Shown: one piece after another, positions 46,620 to 58,993 of the stretch | Position numbering within the stretch: the stretch's first letter is position 1 | Layout of the letters: each line of letters starts with the position of its first letter | Source of the DNA: Tetragonia tetragonoides | Taxonomy: Eukaryota; Streptophyta; Magnoliopsida; Caryophyllales; Aizoaceae | Length of the DNA: 64,000 nucleotides | Direction: 5' to 3' | NCBI GenBank assembly: GCA_038025085.1 | Contig: CM076140.1 | Location: 20,895,501 to 20,959,500, forward strand | Notes under the pieces: model-generated | What the model was told of the DNA's origin: nothing | Databases searched by the model: none | The model's input: the letters and a program-made list of their open reading frames with translations, nothing else | Program-made: the position numbers and the translations under genes

Positions 46620-48636
46620 GGTATTAAGGAGAAAACGATTTGCGTTTAATAATTTGCGAATTTACGTTTAGCAATCCCTATTTTTAATTTTAATAACAAA
46701 ATAAATAAAACATATTTACCAATTTTCCAATTCATACAAAAAAGAACTTTATTTCCAACCGTTGCATTATGGTACTTCCAATTGGTATGGGATGGGGCAT
46801 TTGAAATAGCCTTTGGACAACCATCGTTGACTTGATTCTAGACTTGCTACCGGCTGAATACTTGGATTTGAACAAAGAAATCAGTCAAATCACACCCTCT
46901 TGTTAAAACAAACAAAAAAGATAAAACAAACAAAAAAGATAAAACAAAAACATTTGAGGGCGAAATCACACATCTTTCGTAATCGACCCACTTTCCTGGT
47001 TGCTTCCCGACATGCCACATAAGTACATAACGCAAGTCTATGGTTCGTGACCGTGGCCCGTGGCTGCAAAAACATTACGCTAAGTCCTTTATTGCCTTGG
47101 ATCCTTTAAAACCAAATGGACTTTTGCTATGGGCCTCATAACGCAAGTCTAAGGTCCGTGAGTGCAAACAATCCATATATTATTGCCTTGGGTCTAGAAT
47201 GAAACTTAAATAGTGTCATTTTGTTGGTCATCACTTCATTTTGAGTTTCATTCTTTTTAGCAGTAGTTTCATTCTTTTCAAATCTTAATTTCATTGAGTC
47301 CACATACTTGTGTATCCATGGTCTAAACAATGAAAATTGGTGCAATGGGTACTCCGTAGGATTGTAGGAACTAGTAGTAATATACACTTTGATCGACCCT
47401 CTCTTTAATACATGTTCATAGCTCACACTGTAGGTAGTAATTGGACGGATCAGAATAGGTTGCTTCGGTTTATAAGATTACTCAGGTCATTTTGGCTCGA
47501 TTTACATTGAATCGGATTTATAATAATGTCGGGTTATGAGTCAACTCAACTCGATTAATTCGAATTTTGATTCATTTACTGGGTTAGTTCAAAATTTCGG
47601 TCAATATCGGGTCAAGTATAATCCATGTTTCAGAGCATATAGAGCAAATATAATATGAAGCTTTCAATTTTAAGTGAAAAAAAAATCAGTTACAATGATT
47701 ACATGTATGTTTTATTAATACTTTTTCAATAAATTTGGATATTAAGTCATTATGAGTTGGTTATAGTCAAATTGTGAGTAGATTCGGCTCAATTGCCATT
47801 TTAATTTTAGATAACGAGCGTTCATGGGCTCGGATCAATGAGGATAACCGGTGTAATCAATCATAGGGTTTGATCAAGTCGGGTTGATTTTATTTCAGAT
47901 AATGATACTGTACAATTTTAGGTGTCAGGCGGATCGGATATCAAGTGGTTCTGGTCGATTATCTCAAGTCGGATCAAATTTGTCAACTTTAGACCGCACG
48001 ATGGGACTTGTTTGATATGACACCATTTCCCCTTTCTTCCGTATGATATCATACAAATTCTCTTCCAATATAAGGTAATACAATTTCCATACTAGAATCC
48101 ACAATCAGTTGATTGTTCAAAAGTATCACATTTCGTTTAAAATGTAATCGTTATCTCATGATGAGACTATTTTATATAAGTTTTTGTAATTGTTTACTGT
48201 TAGTGCACTGTTAGCGCATTAATAGTACATCATTTTTTTGTGTGTGTGCATCAATCACTGTTTGTAACATATTTCAATTGTTTAGTGAATATCTCATATA
48301 TACACTCTAAAATCATATACTTCTATTGTGCAATCAAATATATCCGTTCAGACTTCAGTGTACATTATATCACTTCATGTATACTTAGTGGTCGACTAGT
48401 AGACAGTTTTTCGTACAGTAATATCGATCACAAATATGCACAACCGGTTTCCATTATTAGTTCCCTTATATTGTTTCACTTGTTTGACAAGTGACAACCC
48501 TTGTTACAAGCCCAATACATTATCGTCCAACATTATAGAAAACGCGATGCAAGTATGCAACATTCAAGAAAAGTTTCTGATCAAAACCAACACAAGTTTT
48601 GATGACCCACCAATCCATCCCCTTTCCGTTGAGGTT
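46620..48636. other. Interval without a recognised gene
   Basis: AT-rich. A 16-bp word AAACAAACAAAAAAGA is doubled near 46906-46937. 47440-48000 carries degenerate GGTCGGGT/TCGGATC repeats like those inside the neighbouring hAT-type elements, but I could not find paired ends. An open frame at 48436-48729 spans the SINE insertion and is probably chance. Confidence 0.4.
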
Positions 48637-48654
48637 AAAATCAACAAGATCCTT

Positions 48655-48830
48655 ACTAAGAAGCACTTAGATGAGTTGGTGAGGGACTCTTCTAGCTTAA
48701 GCAGAGATCTCGGGTTCGAGAACCTGTAAATGCAGCAGTGTTAAATACTTATTGGGAGAGCTTTGCCGCCCTTATGGTCCCACCCAACTCGGTCCAGATT
48801 CAACCGGACGGTCTTAGACCAAAAAAAAAA
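48655..48830 (+). mobile_element. tRNA-derived SINE of a second family, plus strand
   Basis: Box A-like TAGATGAGTTGG near 48668, box B-like GGTTCGAGAACC near 48713, and a 12-A tail. The target duplication AATCAACAAGATCCTT is at 48639-48654 and 48831-48846. Body sequence differs from the SINEs at 39964 and 49782. Confidence 0.88.
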
Positions 48831-48860
48831 AATCAACAAGATCCTTTCATCAACCCCAAT

Positions 48861-49619
48861 TACGGATGACAATGTATCAGATATGAAACGGCTAGAGATA
48901 TATCCATATCCATTTATTTTTTCTTCATCCATATTCATATCAATATCCATTTAACTCCATTTCATCCATCCACGGGTCCAGTGGCGTGCCCATGTATAAC
49001 AATGGGTGGACCATTGCACCTCCATTTTTCATGTTTTTGCCTTTTTAATGTACAATTTACTATTTTTTGATAGAATTCTTTTGTTTTTTTGCTCTCATTG
49101 CACCCCTATCATAAAATTTTTATTCATATTTTAAAATTTGCACCCCTATTTTAAATTTCTTGGGTTCGCCACTACATGGGTCAATGGATGTCCATTGAAT
49201 GTCAAGCTATTAATTCTGTTAAAGAGAATCATATACATGCACCGCAAAATGACGACTTAAAAATGAATTAGATAATCACTCCATAACAAAAATACAAATA
49301 CATCTAACACAATAAAATAGTTAGTCTTTGAAAAAATTGGTAATAAAACTATCCATTTCCTTGCAAGTTGCAACACTAAAACACCACAAAATTTATATAC
49401 CTAGCTTAAAATTTAAATAATAAAATAAAAAATTAATGTAATTTCGAGTAAACGGGTGGATAAATGGATGATAACTCATTATTCATATCCATATCCAATC
49501 CAATAAACATTCATATTTAATTCATATCTGTTATTTTTCTATTTATAGTCATCCATATTCACTTAAAATATAGCGGGGCGGATACATATTCATTCGATGA
49601 ATATCCGTTATCATCCCTA
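48861..49619. mobile_element. hAT-type non-autonomous element E, holding element F
   Basis: Ends TACGGATGACAA and (reverse complement) TAGGGATGATAA, with interior ATCCATATCC-type short repeats. Flanks ACCCCAAT and GTCCCAAA share only CCCAA, so the duplication is decayed or the ends are slightly off. Interrupted by the small element at 48979. Confidence 0.55.
48979..49174. mobile_element. hAT-type MITE F, 196 bp, nested in element E
   Basis: Ends CAGTGGCG and (reverse complement) TAGTGGCG, a common plant hAT terminus. 8-bp flanks CACGGGTC (48971-48978) and CATGGGTC (49175-49182) differ at one base. Confidence 0.82.
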
Positions 49620-49781
49620 GTCCCAAACCCCAACCCGTACAACCCATTCCCTCGTCATATTAAAATGGAGAGGGGTGCTATGGTGAGGTTGCAATTTGTA
49701 CCCCCAATTAAAACAGGACATGTAAACACTAGTAATGAGAGATGATTTTCTTTTTCTGATTTTTTCTTTTACAAATACTTA

Positions 49782-49978
49782 CTTTTTTTTTTTGTTTATA
49801 ACCAAAGGTATTTTTCATCGACCACAGTGACTATTTTCCCGCGGTGGCTTTTAGGTACCTTAAAAGGTGGGACAACTGGCCAAGGAATTTAAAGCTGCTT
49901 CATACCCAATGCGAGATTCGAATCCTCGACCTTGGTTAAAGATGGATGAGTCCCTACCCTTCAACTACGCCTCCTTGA
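49782..49978 (-). mobile_element. tRNA-derived SINE, minus strand
   Basis: The poly-A tail appears as T-run at 49783-49794. On minus, box A-like GTAGTTGAAGGG and box B-like GGATTCGAATC are present. The 14-bp target duplication TTTACAAATACTTA is at 49768-49781 and 49979-49992. Same family as the SINE at 39964-40156. Confidence 0.92.
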
Positions 49979-50079
49979 TTTACAAATACTTATTTGTCCT
50001 ATGCTAATTGGGGGGTGCAAATTACAGCATCAAAATAAGGCTGCAGATAGCATCCTTCTTAAATGGAAAATGTTTGCAC

Positions 50080-50706
50080 TAGGGCCAAATTTTGGTCCAA
50101 ACCTGAACTTTGGACCGGACCTGACCTGAATAGACCGGACCTAGTGAAATCGATCCGGTCCTCGGTCCTTAAATTTATGGATTTCGGATTTTCGATCCGG
50201 TTCGGTCCAAAACCTGAATAGACCTGTTTGGGCCTATTCGGACCTGACAACTAGAAAAATTACTATTTTTTCATTAAGTTGAGAATTTAATTATTATTTT
50301 TGAATAAAATATTTTCCTCACTACTTATATTTAGCTTTTTAAATGATATCTGCTTTAGTACATTCTATGTTTTGCAAAATCGATTATAAAGGTAAGGTTA
50401 TGTACATCTGTTTCTCCTCAAAATCCCACTCTTATAGGGATACTTATTAAGTTGTTGTTATTGGTGTTAGATTTTGCATGAAGGTTTATTAAAATCGACA
50501 TAAATTTGTGGGAAAAAAAATTCATAAAAGTAATGTCGGTCCATATAAGTCCGGGTCGGTCTGGTCCAGAGTTTTCCAGGTCCGGTCCGGTCCGAGACCT
50601 GAATATTTTAGGTCCGAACTTAGGTCTGATGATTTTCCAAATTTCGATTTAGATCCGATCCGATTTTTCCCGGTCCAGTCCGATCTTGGACCTGTGTGCA
50701 GCCCTA
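50080..50706. mobile_element. hAT-type non-autonomous element G, 627 bp
   Basis: Ends TAGGGCCAAATTTTGG and (reverse complement) TAGGGCTGCACACAGG. TTGCAC directly precedes and follows. The interior has GGTCCGGACC-type repeats. The duplication is 6 bp visible rather than 8. Confidence 0.7.
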
Positions 50707-50712
50707 TTGCAC

Positions 50713-51814
50713 GCTGCAATCTCGACCCATTCATGATTCATGCACCAAACATCTGCCTTCCTCTCTCTTTGTTTTGAGAAACGTCATTTCTCTGACCATC
50801 CTCCACTAAGACACTGAAGGAAATCTCACCAGGAGCCCACCTAAATTGAGAATATTGGTAATAGCCTAGGTCACAAGCCAAAAGCCAAACAGATGAACCA
50901 AAGTAAAATAATTGGACTACTAACAGTCTATTAGTAATCTAGCGTGATTTCCTTGGTTTTGACACATTAAGCAGGTTTTTTGGATGAGCCTAGGAACTAT
51001 ATAATTTCCTCTCCCAAAAAAAAGGAAATATAATTCTCTATTAGTAATCTGTTGTTAAGTAGATAAGAATTTGATAAATGAGATTTTTCACGAAATGCCT
51101 AGCTAAACCGATTCGAGCACAATAACGACCGAATATAATTGGGATAGGGAGTAGTAAACAAAATAAAACATATGATCTGAATTGTATGAGGAGCTACCTT
51201 CAAGGGGCTCCTAATTTCACTCATTCCTTACTTTCATAATCTAAAATATAGATGGCTCCTGTTATGCATCTATTCAATAGATGATTTTTTTTTGTCTATT
51301 TTGGATTTTTAGTAAAGAAATTGATTGTAGGGACCACTTTAATTGAATTGAATTATAAAATAGACTAAAGGGCAATATTGTAATATCAATTTATTCCTTT
51401 AAATCATATGTTCCTTTAAACCATATATCCCTCCCTCACTTAGTCACTCTCTCTCCTATATCCTAAACAAACTCAGTCTAGCTTCCTTTTAACTCACTCT
51501 CGCTCTCTCACTCTGTCACTCTCGCACTCCGTCCTCTCTCTCCCATCACCGACTCTCCCTCTTGTCAACGACTCACCGAATCCTTTAGAGTCTACACCTA
51601 CAGTTGAGGAGGGAACTTTAGACTCATCACCAATCACCGGATCCTTCTCTCTCCTCCGTCACAATACAATCAATTTCACCCGCTCTCTCCTCCTTCCACC
51701 GCGTACTGTCTCAGTACATCTTGAACCACCTACTCTGTTTATTTAAGCTCTCAAGTGACTCAGTGTTTCAACCACCTACGAACGCGTCGATTTCAGCTTG
51801 TTTCGCTGAAAAAG
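50713..51814 (+). promoter_or_regulatory. Upstream region and leader of the Ulp1-like locus
   Basis: CT-rich leader at about 51425-51730, followed by the short first exon. It contains a 27-bp exact copy of sequence from exon 3 (51589-51615, see findings). A segment of about 95 bp at 50942-51037 is flanked by TCTATTAGTAATCT direct repeats and ends in an A-run, possibly a small retroposed fragment. Confidence 0.4.
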
Positions 51815-54800
51815 ATGACAATTGGTATGTTTCCTGTCAAATTCAAGATAAACGCACTAATTTTCCAATCTCATTGTAATTGCATGTATGTTGTTTTGTT
51901 CTCAACCCTAATTTGTAATTGCATGTATAGTGTTTTGTGTTAAATCCACATTTAAGTGAAATATAATTACGGAATTAGGGTTCGAATTGTTTATGGTTAT
52001 TTGAGAGTCAAGTTAATTGGGGTTTAAATTGTTATAATTGTACGCAATTAAACTCAATTGCATGTATTTGTTTTGTGCTTAACCCTAATTTTGGGGTTTT
52101 AATTGATGCAATTGTCAAAGTGGAACTTAATTGTTATTGATTAAATTCTGCATTTCTTCGGAATTAAAACAAGTCTGTTATACTTTATTGGTGTTCGCAA
52201 AGCTAAATTCCTTTTTGTGAACCATTGTGAAATATGCTTGAAGGGGATAACGCAATATGTTCTCTTTCCTTAGTTGTATTTTGGACATGGGTACCTTGTG
52301 TTTAGTTGAGCCGAAACAATCTGTATACGTGATAGGCACTTGTGGCCTTGTTTAACTAACAATAGTTTGGAGGAGCACTTGATTGAGTTGAATTAGCATA
52401 GAAAATGGAATTAGAAGTTGAATTAAGTAAGGAAGTTTAATTGTGTGAGGAAAACCAGAGTGAGGGAGTAGGCTTATGTAAGAAAGTTAGTACAAGATTC
52501 ATTCCTTCATTATAGCATTTGATTGAGGATTGTGAATCATCAAGATTCACTTTACATTGAAGGTATTTGTGATCCTTGCAGAATCATTCAGAACTTTCTG
52601 TAAAGTTTTTGTTTTCAGCACGCATATTCATTAGGTCATTGATACTATGCATATTAACATATATGGGCAGCCAGGTGATTAGAGGACATAGTTTAGTATA
52701 GATGAAAGGTGTACATGTAAGGTACATTCTGGATTCTGCTGCTTCATTATACATCTATGACAAATGATGTATGTACCTTTTACATTATATGCATACACCA
52801 TTACCAGGAGTAGTCTATGGTTGTATCCTGTACACATTTATGACAAGTAGCATATTATGCAGTGTCTGATTTTGAGGTTGATTATAGCGAGTAGTGTATG
52901 GGGTATGCTTGATGCTTAAGAAACAATGTGATTTTTATGTTATTGAATGCTATATTTCAAATTAATGTTATATGATACCTTGTTGTTGATGTTTGTTGTT
53001 TGGAGGTATTTTAGAATTCATGTTCATTTAATGTAGATAAAGATAAAGGAGTGGTTGATCATGTTGAGGACGACTCTACTCAAGGTAATTTAGGCAGCAA
53101 TGGTAATGGGTTGGGTGACAATCAGAAGAGAAGAAAGAAAATTACAGAGAAGAGAAGAGAATAAAGAAAGGGAGATGGGAGAGTTAGCGTAAAGAAGAGA
53201 ATAAAGAATGCAGATGAACGACCCAAGGTATGCACTTTTATTAACATAAACCACTTATATGTGTGGGAGTTCCTATGTCACTTTTATCTAACATAATATG
53301 TATGTTTTGGCAGCCACCTAACATGAGGGGATTGCCGGAGAAGGTAGCTTGTCTTAAAGTTAAACTTACAAAGATACAATGGACTTGGGTAGACACATTT
53401 GGGTTTTCGTCTTTGCTAGCAATGGATAACTTGAAGTTGGATTGTCGCTTGGCATATTGGTTGATGGAACGTTTAGATGACAAGACATCCACATTGCATA
53501 TAAGACCAAATGTTCCAATCAAGATAACTCCAAATGACGTGTGTTGGATTTTGGGCATTCCACCTGGGGATATTCGTATTGATGATGTAGTGAAAGATAG
53601 AGATGTTTATAGGATGTTTAAGCGACACTATGAGAAGCTAGGTAATTTGGAAGGTAAAGACAAATATCGAGGGATTGTACCTAGCGCAATATTAAGTTGT
53701 ATCCAGCAGAATGTAAATGGTTGGACATTTAAGGTATACTTTCTTTGTATGTGTTGGGCACGTTCTTAGCCCCAACTCAAGGGTATAATATAAGCCCAAG
53801 GTTGTTAAAGATTTTTTTGAACGTACTTCATCCTAGGATATATAACTGGGGAGCTTTTGTTCTGAATGAGTTGTTGGCTAGTACGCGTATAGTGAGAGGG
53901 AATAGGGAGAATAAAGCAAAGGAACAGGAGGAAGCCAATAGAAAGAAGGGAAAGTCTACACCTACAGTTGAGGAGGGAAAAAAATATGGTTGTGTATATG
54001 GTGGATATGGTGAGTGTTTGATGTTGTTAGTGGTAAGTAGCATACAGTTATATAACATGACACAAAATTTGCTATTTTTTTGCATAGGTATTGTCAACTA
54101 ACAGTAATATATTCATCAATTGCAGATTTTCTACCTTGATCGGCTGGATATAAAAAATTTTATTATGTGGGGAGGAAAGCAACAGAGGTTGCCAAGGTTG
54201 TGTTCATGGAATGATACATCAATGAAGGAGGCGGTGAACTTTGATGAAATAACAGGAGAATTTGGAAAAGCTCCGGTGAGTTTATATTTAGTTTGAGTTC
54301 TGGATAGTTTTACAGGTGTAAGGAAAAGTAACTAAACTTGGTATGTTTGTAGATTTTGGATGTTAAATATGGGGAGTGTCATCCAAAAGAAACGGATGAA
54401 ATTTTTTACAAAGATGTTTATGATGAGTTGCACCCCAATGTAGTTGTTCACAAAGTAAGTACCAATTTACATTATGTTCATACTGAACTAGTTACATTTT
54501 AGGATACGAAACTAGTTACATTTCAGCATACTCAACTAGTTAATCCCTTGCTTTCATATTTGGTTATAGGTTAACACGAAGAACCTTCGTTATCCTTCAA
54601 GACCTTCTGTGATGAACAAGGATTATGCAAACGTGCAGGCTCCTGATTTCAGTTTTGAAATTGCTTATCTTTTGAAACCAAAGGAGAAACCGAAGAAGAA
54701 TCCTATTGAAGAAAATGTGTCAATTCAAACGCTTAAATCCTCGATCCAGCACCATAGTTCAGAGACCATTGTAGGGGCACAGACACCTGGCATAGGGCCT

Positions 54801-56355
54801 AGCATACATGAACAGACACCTGACATGGACAACATGAATTTCTCAAAGTCTAGCTCTAGATTTGAAGGTGGTTCCACTATTCCAACTCACACTCCCACGG
54901 ATTAGAACACCTCTATACTATTTGATGTTGAAGTACAAGAGGTTCAGGACCCCAAAGAAATTAGTGAATGGCAGTTTCGGGGTGCGACGGATGGTAGACT
55001 GGATTACATCGTCATTGGTAACGAAGTTGTTGGGGATCCAAGTGATAGAAGTTTGCGGACATGTTCGGGAACATACTACCATTGATGATAGGCAAATTAT
55101 AAAGTTGATTGATACAACTGTGTAAGTGAATATTTGATTCTATATGGTTCAATATTCGTGTTTCCAGCAAATTTAGTTATTTTTCGTTTGATATTGCAGT
55201 GATTACATTTTGCATACAGATGAATATTATTTGCAAGCAGGCGAAATAAAAACCTTGAGTAAGGCCGGATGTTGCGTCAAATCTCCAGTAAGTTATTTAT
55301 ATTTAGAACAAGGTTTTGAATGGATATATGATTATGTGGATATTGGTTATGTTTGGCTAATTAAGTCCCTGAATCAAAAGGTCATTATGGTGTGGTGTTA
55401 TATGGAGAATATGATGTGGTATCGGTCAAACAGGAAGAGATTTATTTTTGATGTAGAAATGGGGGGTAAGAGCTGATAATCACTTACATAGTTACATACA
55501 AATATAGTTAGTAATCCCTTGAAATACTTTCAATTCATTTGTATTTGAAACTGGTCTATACCAGAGGATAGCGTGGTCCGAAAGACCGACAACCTTTTTT
55601 GGCAAGATATCTCGAAGTGCAAAGGTGAACAACATAAAAAGTGCATTGGCCAAATTAGGGGTTACTCCCAGAAATTGCAAACATGTAAGATTCAACTTAT
55701 AGTTATATACTTGATACTTGATGCTTTAGTGGAGATTTAATAGTTGGTATGTTTTATTCATTAATTTGTGGAGTTTTTCTTGCCGGTGTGTGATTATGTC
55801 CATTGGTGGGTATACCACTTTGATTTTGAAAAGAAATATATATGGAGGCTGGACTCTCTTTCTGACAGAACGAACCCCAACACCTCAACCATGCACCTAA
55901 ATCTTACATGGTCACTGAAATCTTACTTTGCGTTTTTGAAAGAGGATACTAAATTCACAACATGGAAGTTTGAAAATGGGATGTCCCTCAACATCCTAAC
56001 TAGTGAGGGAAATTCTGTCTATCATTGTTTTGTAGTTGGCTGAATTTAGTTGGGACCTAATATTTTTTTGTTGTCAAACAACAATGACTGTGGAGTCAAC
56101 ATGATGGTGTTTATAGAGCATTGACCTTGTAGTAGAGTTGAGCTGGAAAAGTATTTCGTAAGTAGTTGTCGATGATTGCACTTATATTGGAAATTTACGC
56201 CTGTTTTCATATGCTAATGTAAATTTTTATCTTACTTGTAGAGGTTCGGTACCACCACCATTAGATGGTCTATGGCGATTGAATTTGTCGACAATGATCT
56301 CAATACAATGAAGGAGGAGGTGTTGAAAAAAGCACAAGATATAAAACTTCCCTAA
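51815..56355 (+). pseudogene. Ulp1/C48-type cysteine protease gene, probably disabled
   Basis: Exon-like pieces with GT-AG borders: 51815-51824, 53037-53227, 53314-54032, 54126-54275, 54353-54454, 54570-55121, 55200-55287, 55565-55684, about 55774-56113 (ending in two pieces) and 56243-56355. Exon 3 has the N-terminal block typical of these plant proteins (FGFSSLLAM ... LAYWLMERLD ... WILGIPPGD). C-terminal catalytic parts: His in DYVHWWVYHF, Asp in WRLDSL, Cys in NNDCGVNMMVFIEH. Members remove SUMO-like tags; many are carried by plant Mutator-like elements. Lesions: TAA at 53162, frameshift near 53740, TAG at 54903, frame break before NNDCG, TGA at about 56110. Confidence 0.75.
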
Positions 56356-57180
56356 TTAAATTACCACTTTGAACTTTATGTTTGCCATTAAAGACGATTT
56401 TGTAAATAATAGGAGATTTTATTTGGAACAGCTTTCTTTTGTATATTACCCAGATAGACGTTTCCACTAGTTAATAATTCGTGATATTTTCCACTGGTTG
56501 TTTGCGTCCAAGGTGTCGATGGTGGTTGGCCGGAGGGATTGCCAAGGAGAGTGTTGAAGGTGGTGGTGTATAACCCTTGTACTCCCTTTTTTGGTCGAAT
56601 GTTGGCCCATGGACTGATGACAAACAGGATACAACAATTGTACTAGGACTTAGGAGTACTTGTAAATTATTTGTGTTGGGCCTATTGTAACTCATTTGGG
56701 CTGCAGCAAGTCATCCTTATTTGGATAAACAAAGATAAATAACAGTGACATACATTTCCCACTAATGATATTTCACATTGGTAATAAGTGGAGGTAGATA
56801 GATCCAACTTGCATTTAGTACTGGTGTTGAAGAAAAACAAACACACAAAAAAATGTGGAGAAATACCAGTTACATACATTTTCCACTGGTGATCACCTTG
56901 CATTTAGTACTGGTGTTGAAGAAAAACAAACACACACAAATATATGGAGAAATACCAGTGACATACATTTCCCACTGGTGATATTTCCCACTAGTAATAA
57001 GTGGAGGTAGATAGCAACAAACATGGCGCGAAATATAGTACCAAAATGTCAACTGCTTTTATTCATTCATAGCAACATAGGTTTTGAGGTACAAGCATAG
57101 AATCTTAAAGCAATAAAGTAAGATAGTTCAACTGATTGAGTTCAAACAGAATTTAAAAGACAGAATTTTAGATGATTGGC
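56356..57180. repeat. Interval with an 89-bp tandem duplication
   Basis: No gene. Two copies of a unit starting TTGCATTTAGTACTGGTGTT at 56809 and 56898, with ACATACATTT(C/T)CCACTGGTGAT words repeated through 56700-57000. It may be shared 3' non-coding DNA between the two converging loci. Confidence 0.6.
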
Positions 57181-57276
57181 TTGCACATCACAAAACCAAC
57201 GCAAAAGAAAGAGCTTGGACCATGAAACCAATAATGAGGGTGTAGCACAGTTGACCACCAACCAAGGTAGTTGGAG

Positions 57277-58993
57277 TTAGATCTGCTGAGAGTCCGCGGC
57301 CAAATCGAGAAATTCGTTGGCCAGCTTCTTTGCTTTCCCCTTTGCCTTTTGCTTCCCCTTTGTTGCTGCCCTTGTCTTTTGCATAGCCACCACCTTTTGC
57401 TCGGCCCTAGCTGCACGAGCAATATCCACCTTTGGGTTGGGAGTGGAATAGCACTCCTCAAGAGGAATGAATGGATCGAGCAAGTTGATGATAACCATCA
57501 AAGTATCTCCCGCAACTTGTAGTAAGTTAGCAATGCCTTTCTTTTTGTTATCCCACAAGATGCATTCAAGAAGCCGTGGTTTCGCTTTCGAGCCTTGCAA
57601 GCTTCCTCTTCTTATCTGTGTACATCTTCCGAATGGACTCTAGGAAGTACACAACATCGGTCTCCTCCTCTACAAAATATTAGCACAATCACAATAAATA
57701 TTACCATTCATTCCTTACTGCTTTCAATTAGTTCAAGCAATGCTAATTTAGTTAATGTTCGTAATTTTTAGTTAACATGGATATTGTTTAGTATCTAATT
57801 TGGAATTTTGATGTTTCAAGCCAAAACAAATCTTCTGCAAACACTTCCTTGCCTCTTGCTGTCACTCGCCCAAGAATCACCTCAACTAATCCTTTCAATA
57901 TTTAACATAAAGCAGCCAAATTTAACATAGAATAAGCACTTAAGCACTGATAAGACATTCCTGACCTACATTGAAAAGGAAAGAAGACAACAATAGACAT
58001 TACTGACGTACCTTGAGATTTAATAGTTACAACAACAGACATGTGGAGCTGACAACAAATTGAAAAGGAAAGACGACAATATATTCAATGCAGGAGCAGA
58101 ACTGCAAGGCAGGAGGGTGTTGACATACAAGTATATAACATACATGTGGAACAAACCAAAAGGTAGGTCCTCTGTGAGGACATGTAAATAATTCAACTAA
58201 AAGCTAGTTTTATACAGACTAAAACTACATCATTTGCTTCATTCCAAAAAAAAAAAAAAAAAAAAAAATCATTTGCAAGATGATGACTTTGGAGACAATT
58301 TTGCATTCAATCTAAAATAGACACTAAATCCAAATACACCACTTTATTCTTTTCATAAAGGACAACATAAATCCATAAATCCACTTGGTCCCCCCTTTTT
58401 CTTCTCATGAAGGACAACATAAAACAGGCTTTTTTGACAATAGTTTGCAACCCATTTAGTGTGACAAAACCTCAAAAGTTTTGATCTTTTTGTTCTTTCT
58501 AAATTAACTGAAAATAAGGAATGCATAAATTATCAAAGTTAGAATTTTCTAGTTCTCCGTATCTATTTTCAATTTCTACTAACTTTGAACAATCATATAG
58601 TTAATTAATTAAATTAATTTAAGTACTTATAATAAGCAAATCACAAATTATCAAACCAAAAACTATGGAGAAAACAAGCAAACCATAAATTAGAGCAAGG
58701 GATTACCCAATTTCTTGATGTTCTCTAAATCGGCCATGTGGTGGTGTTGCTTGTGGCAGTGGTGGTGTTGCTTGTGACAGTGGTGGTTGGTTCCCAGTTG
58801 GTGCCATTAATGGTGCAATTAATGGTGTCATTGATGGTATTATTGATGATGTAAATGATGAGGGTGAAAAGAGTGTTAGGTTTAAGGAGGTAGTTGAGGG
58901 TGTGAATTGTGTCACAAGTACCTCCATCAAATTGTTGTCATGGGAAATAATGGTAGCTGGGTGAGAGGAGAGTGAGGAGTAGTGAATGTCCAT
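57277..58993 (-). pseudogene. Unrecognised charged-protein locus, minus strand
   Basis: A first exon 58993-58707 (96 codons, start MDIHYSSLSSH, Ser/Thr/Pro-rich with a repeated SQATPPLPQATPP) ends at a GTAATC donor. A further exon starts at 57669 (EEETDVVYFLESIRKMYTDKKRKL) and runs into TGA near 57565. The neighbouring frame continues open from 57600 to 57277, with LLQVAGDTLMVIINLLDPFI and a Lys/Ala-rich end (KGKQKAKGKAKKLANEF). The frame change suggests decay or missed splicing. I do not recognise the family. It converges with the Ulp1-like locus, and such companion genes occur with Ulp1 genes in transposons, which is inference. Confidence 0.4.

Noticed and set aside
47440..48000. Further hAT-type element
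   Set aside because: Interior repeat style fits, but no paired ends or target duplication could be found.
48436..48729. 97-codon plus-strand frame
   Set aside because: Crosses a SINE insertion border, so it cannot be an ancestral gene, and has no recognisable domain.
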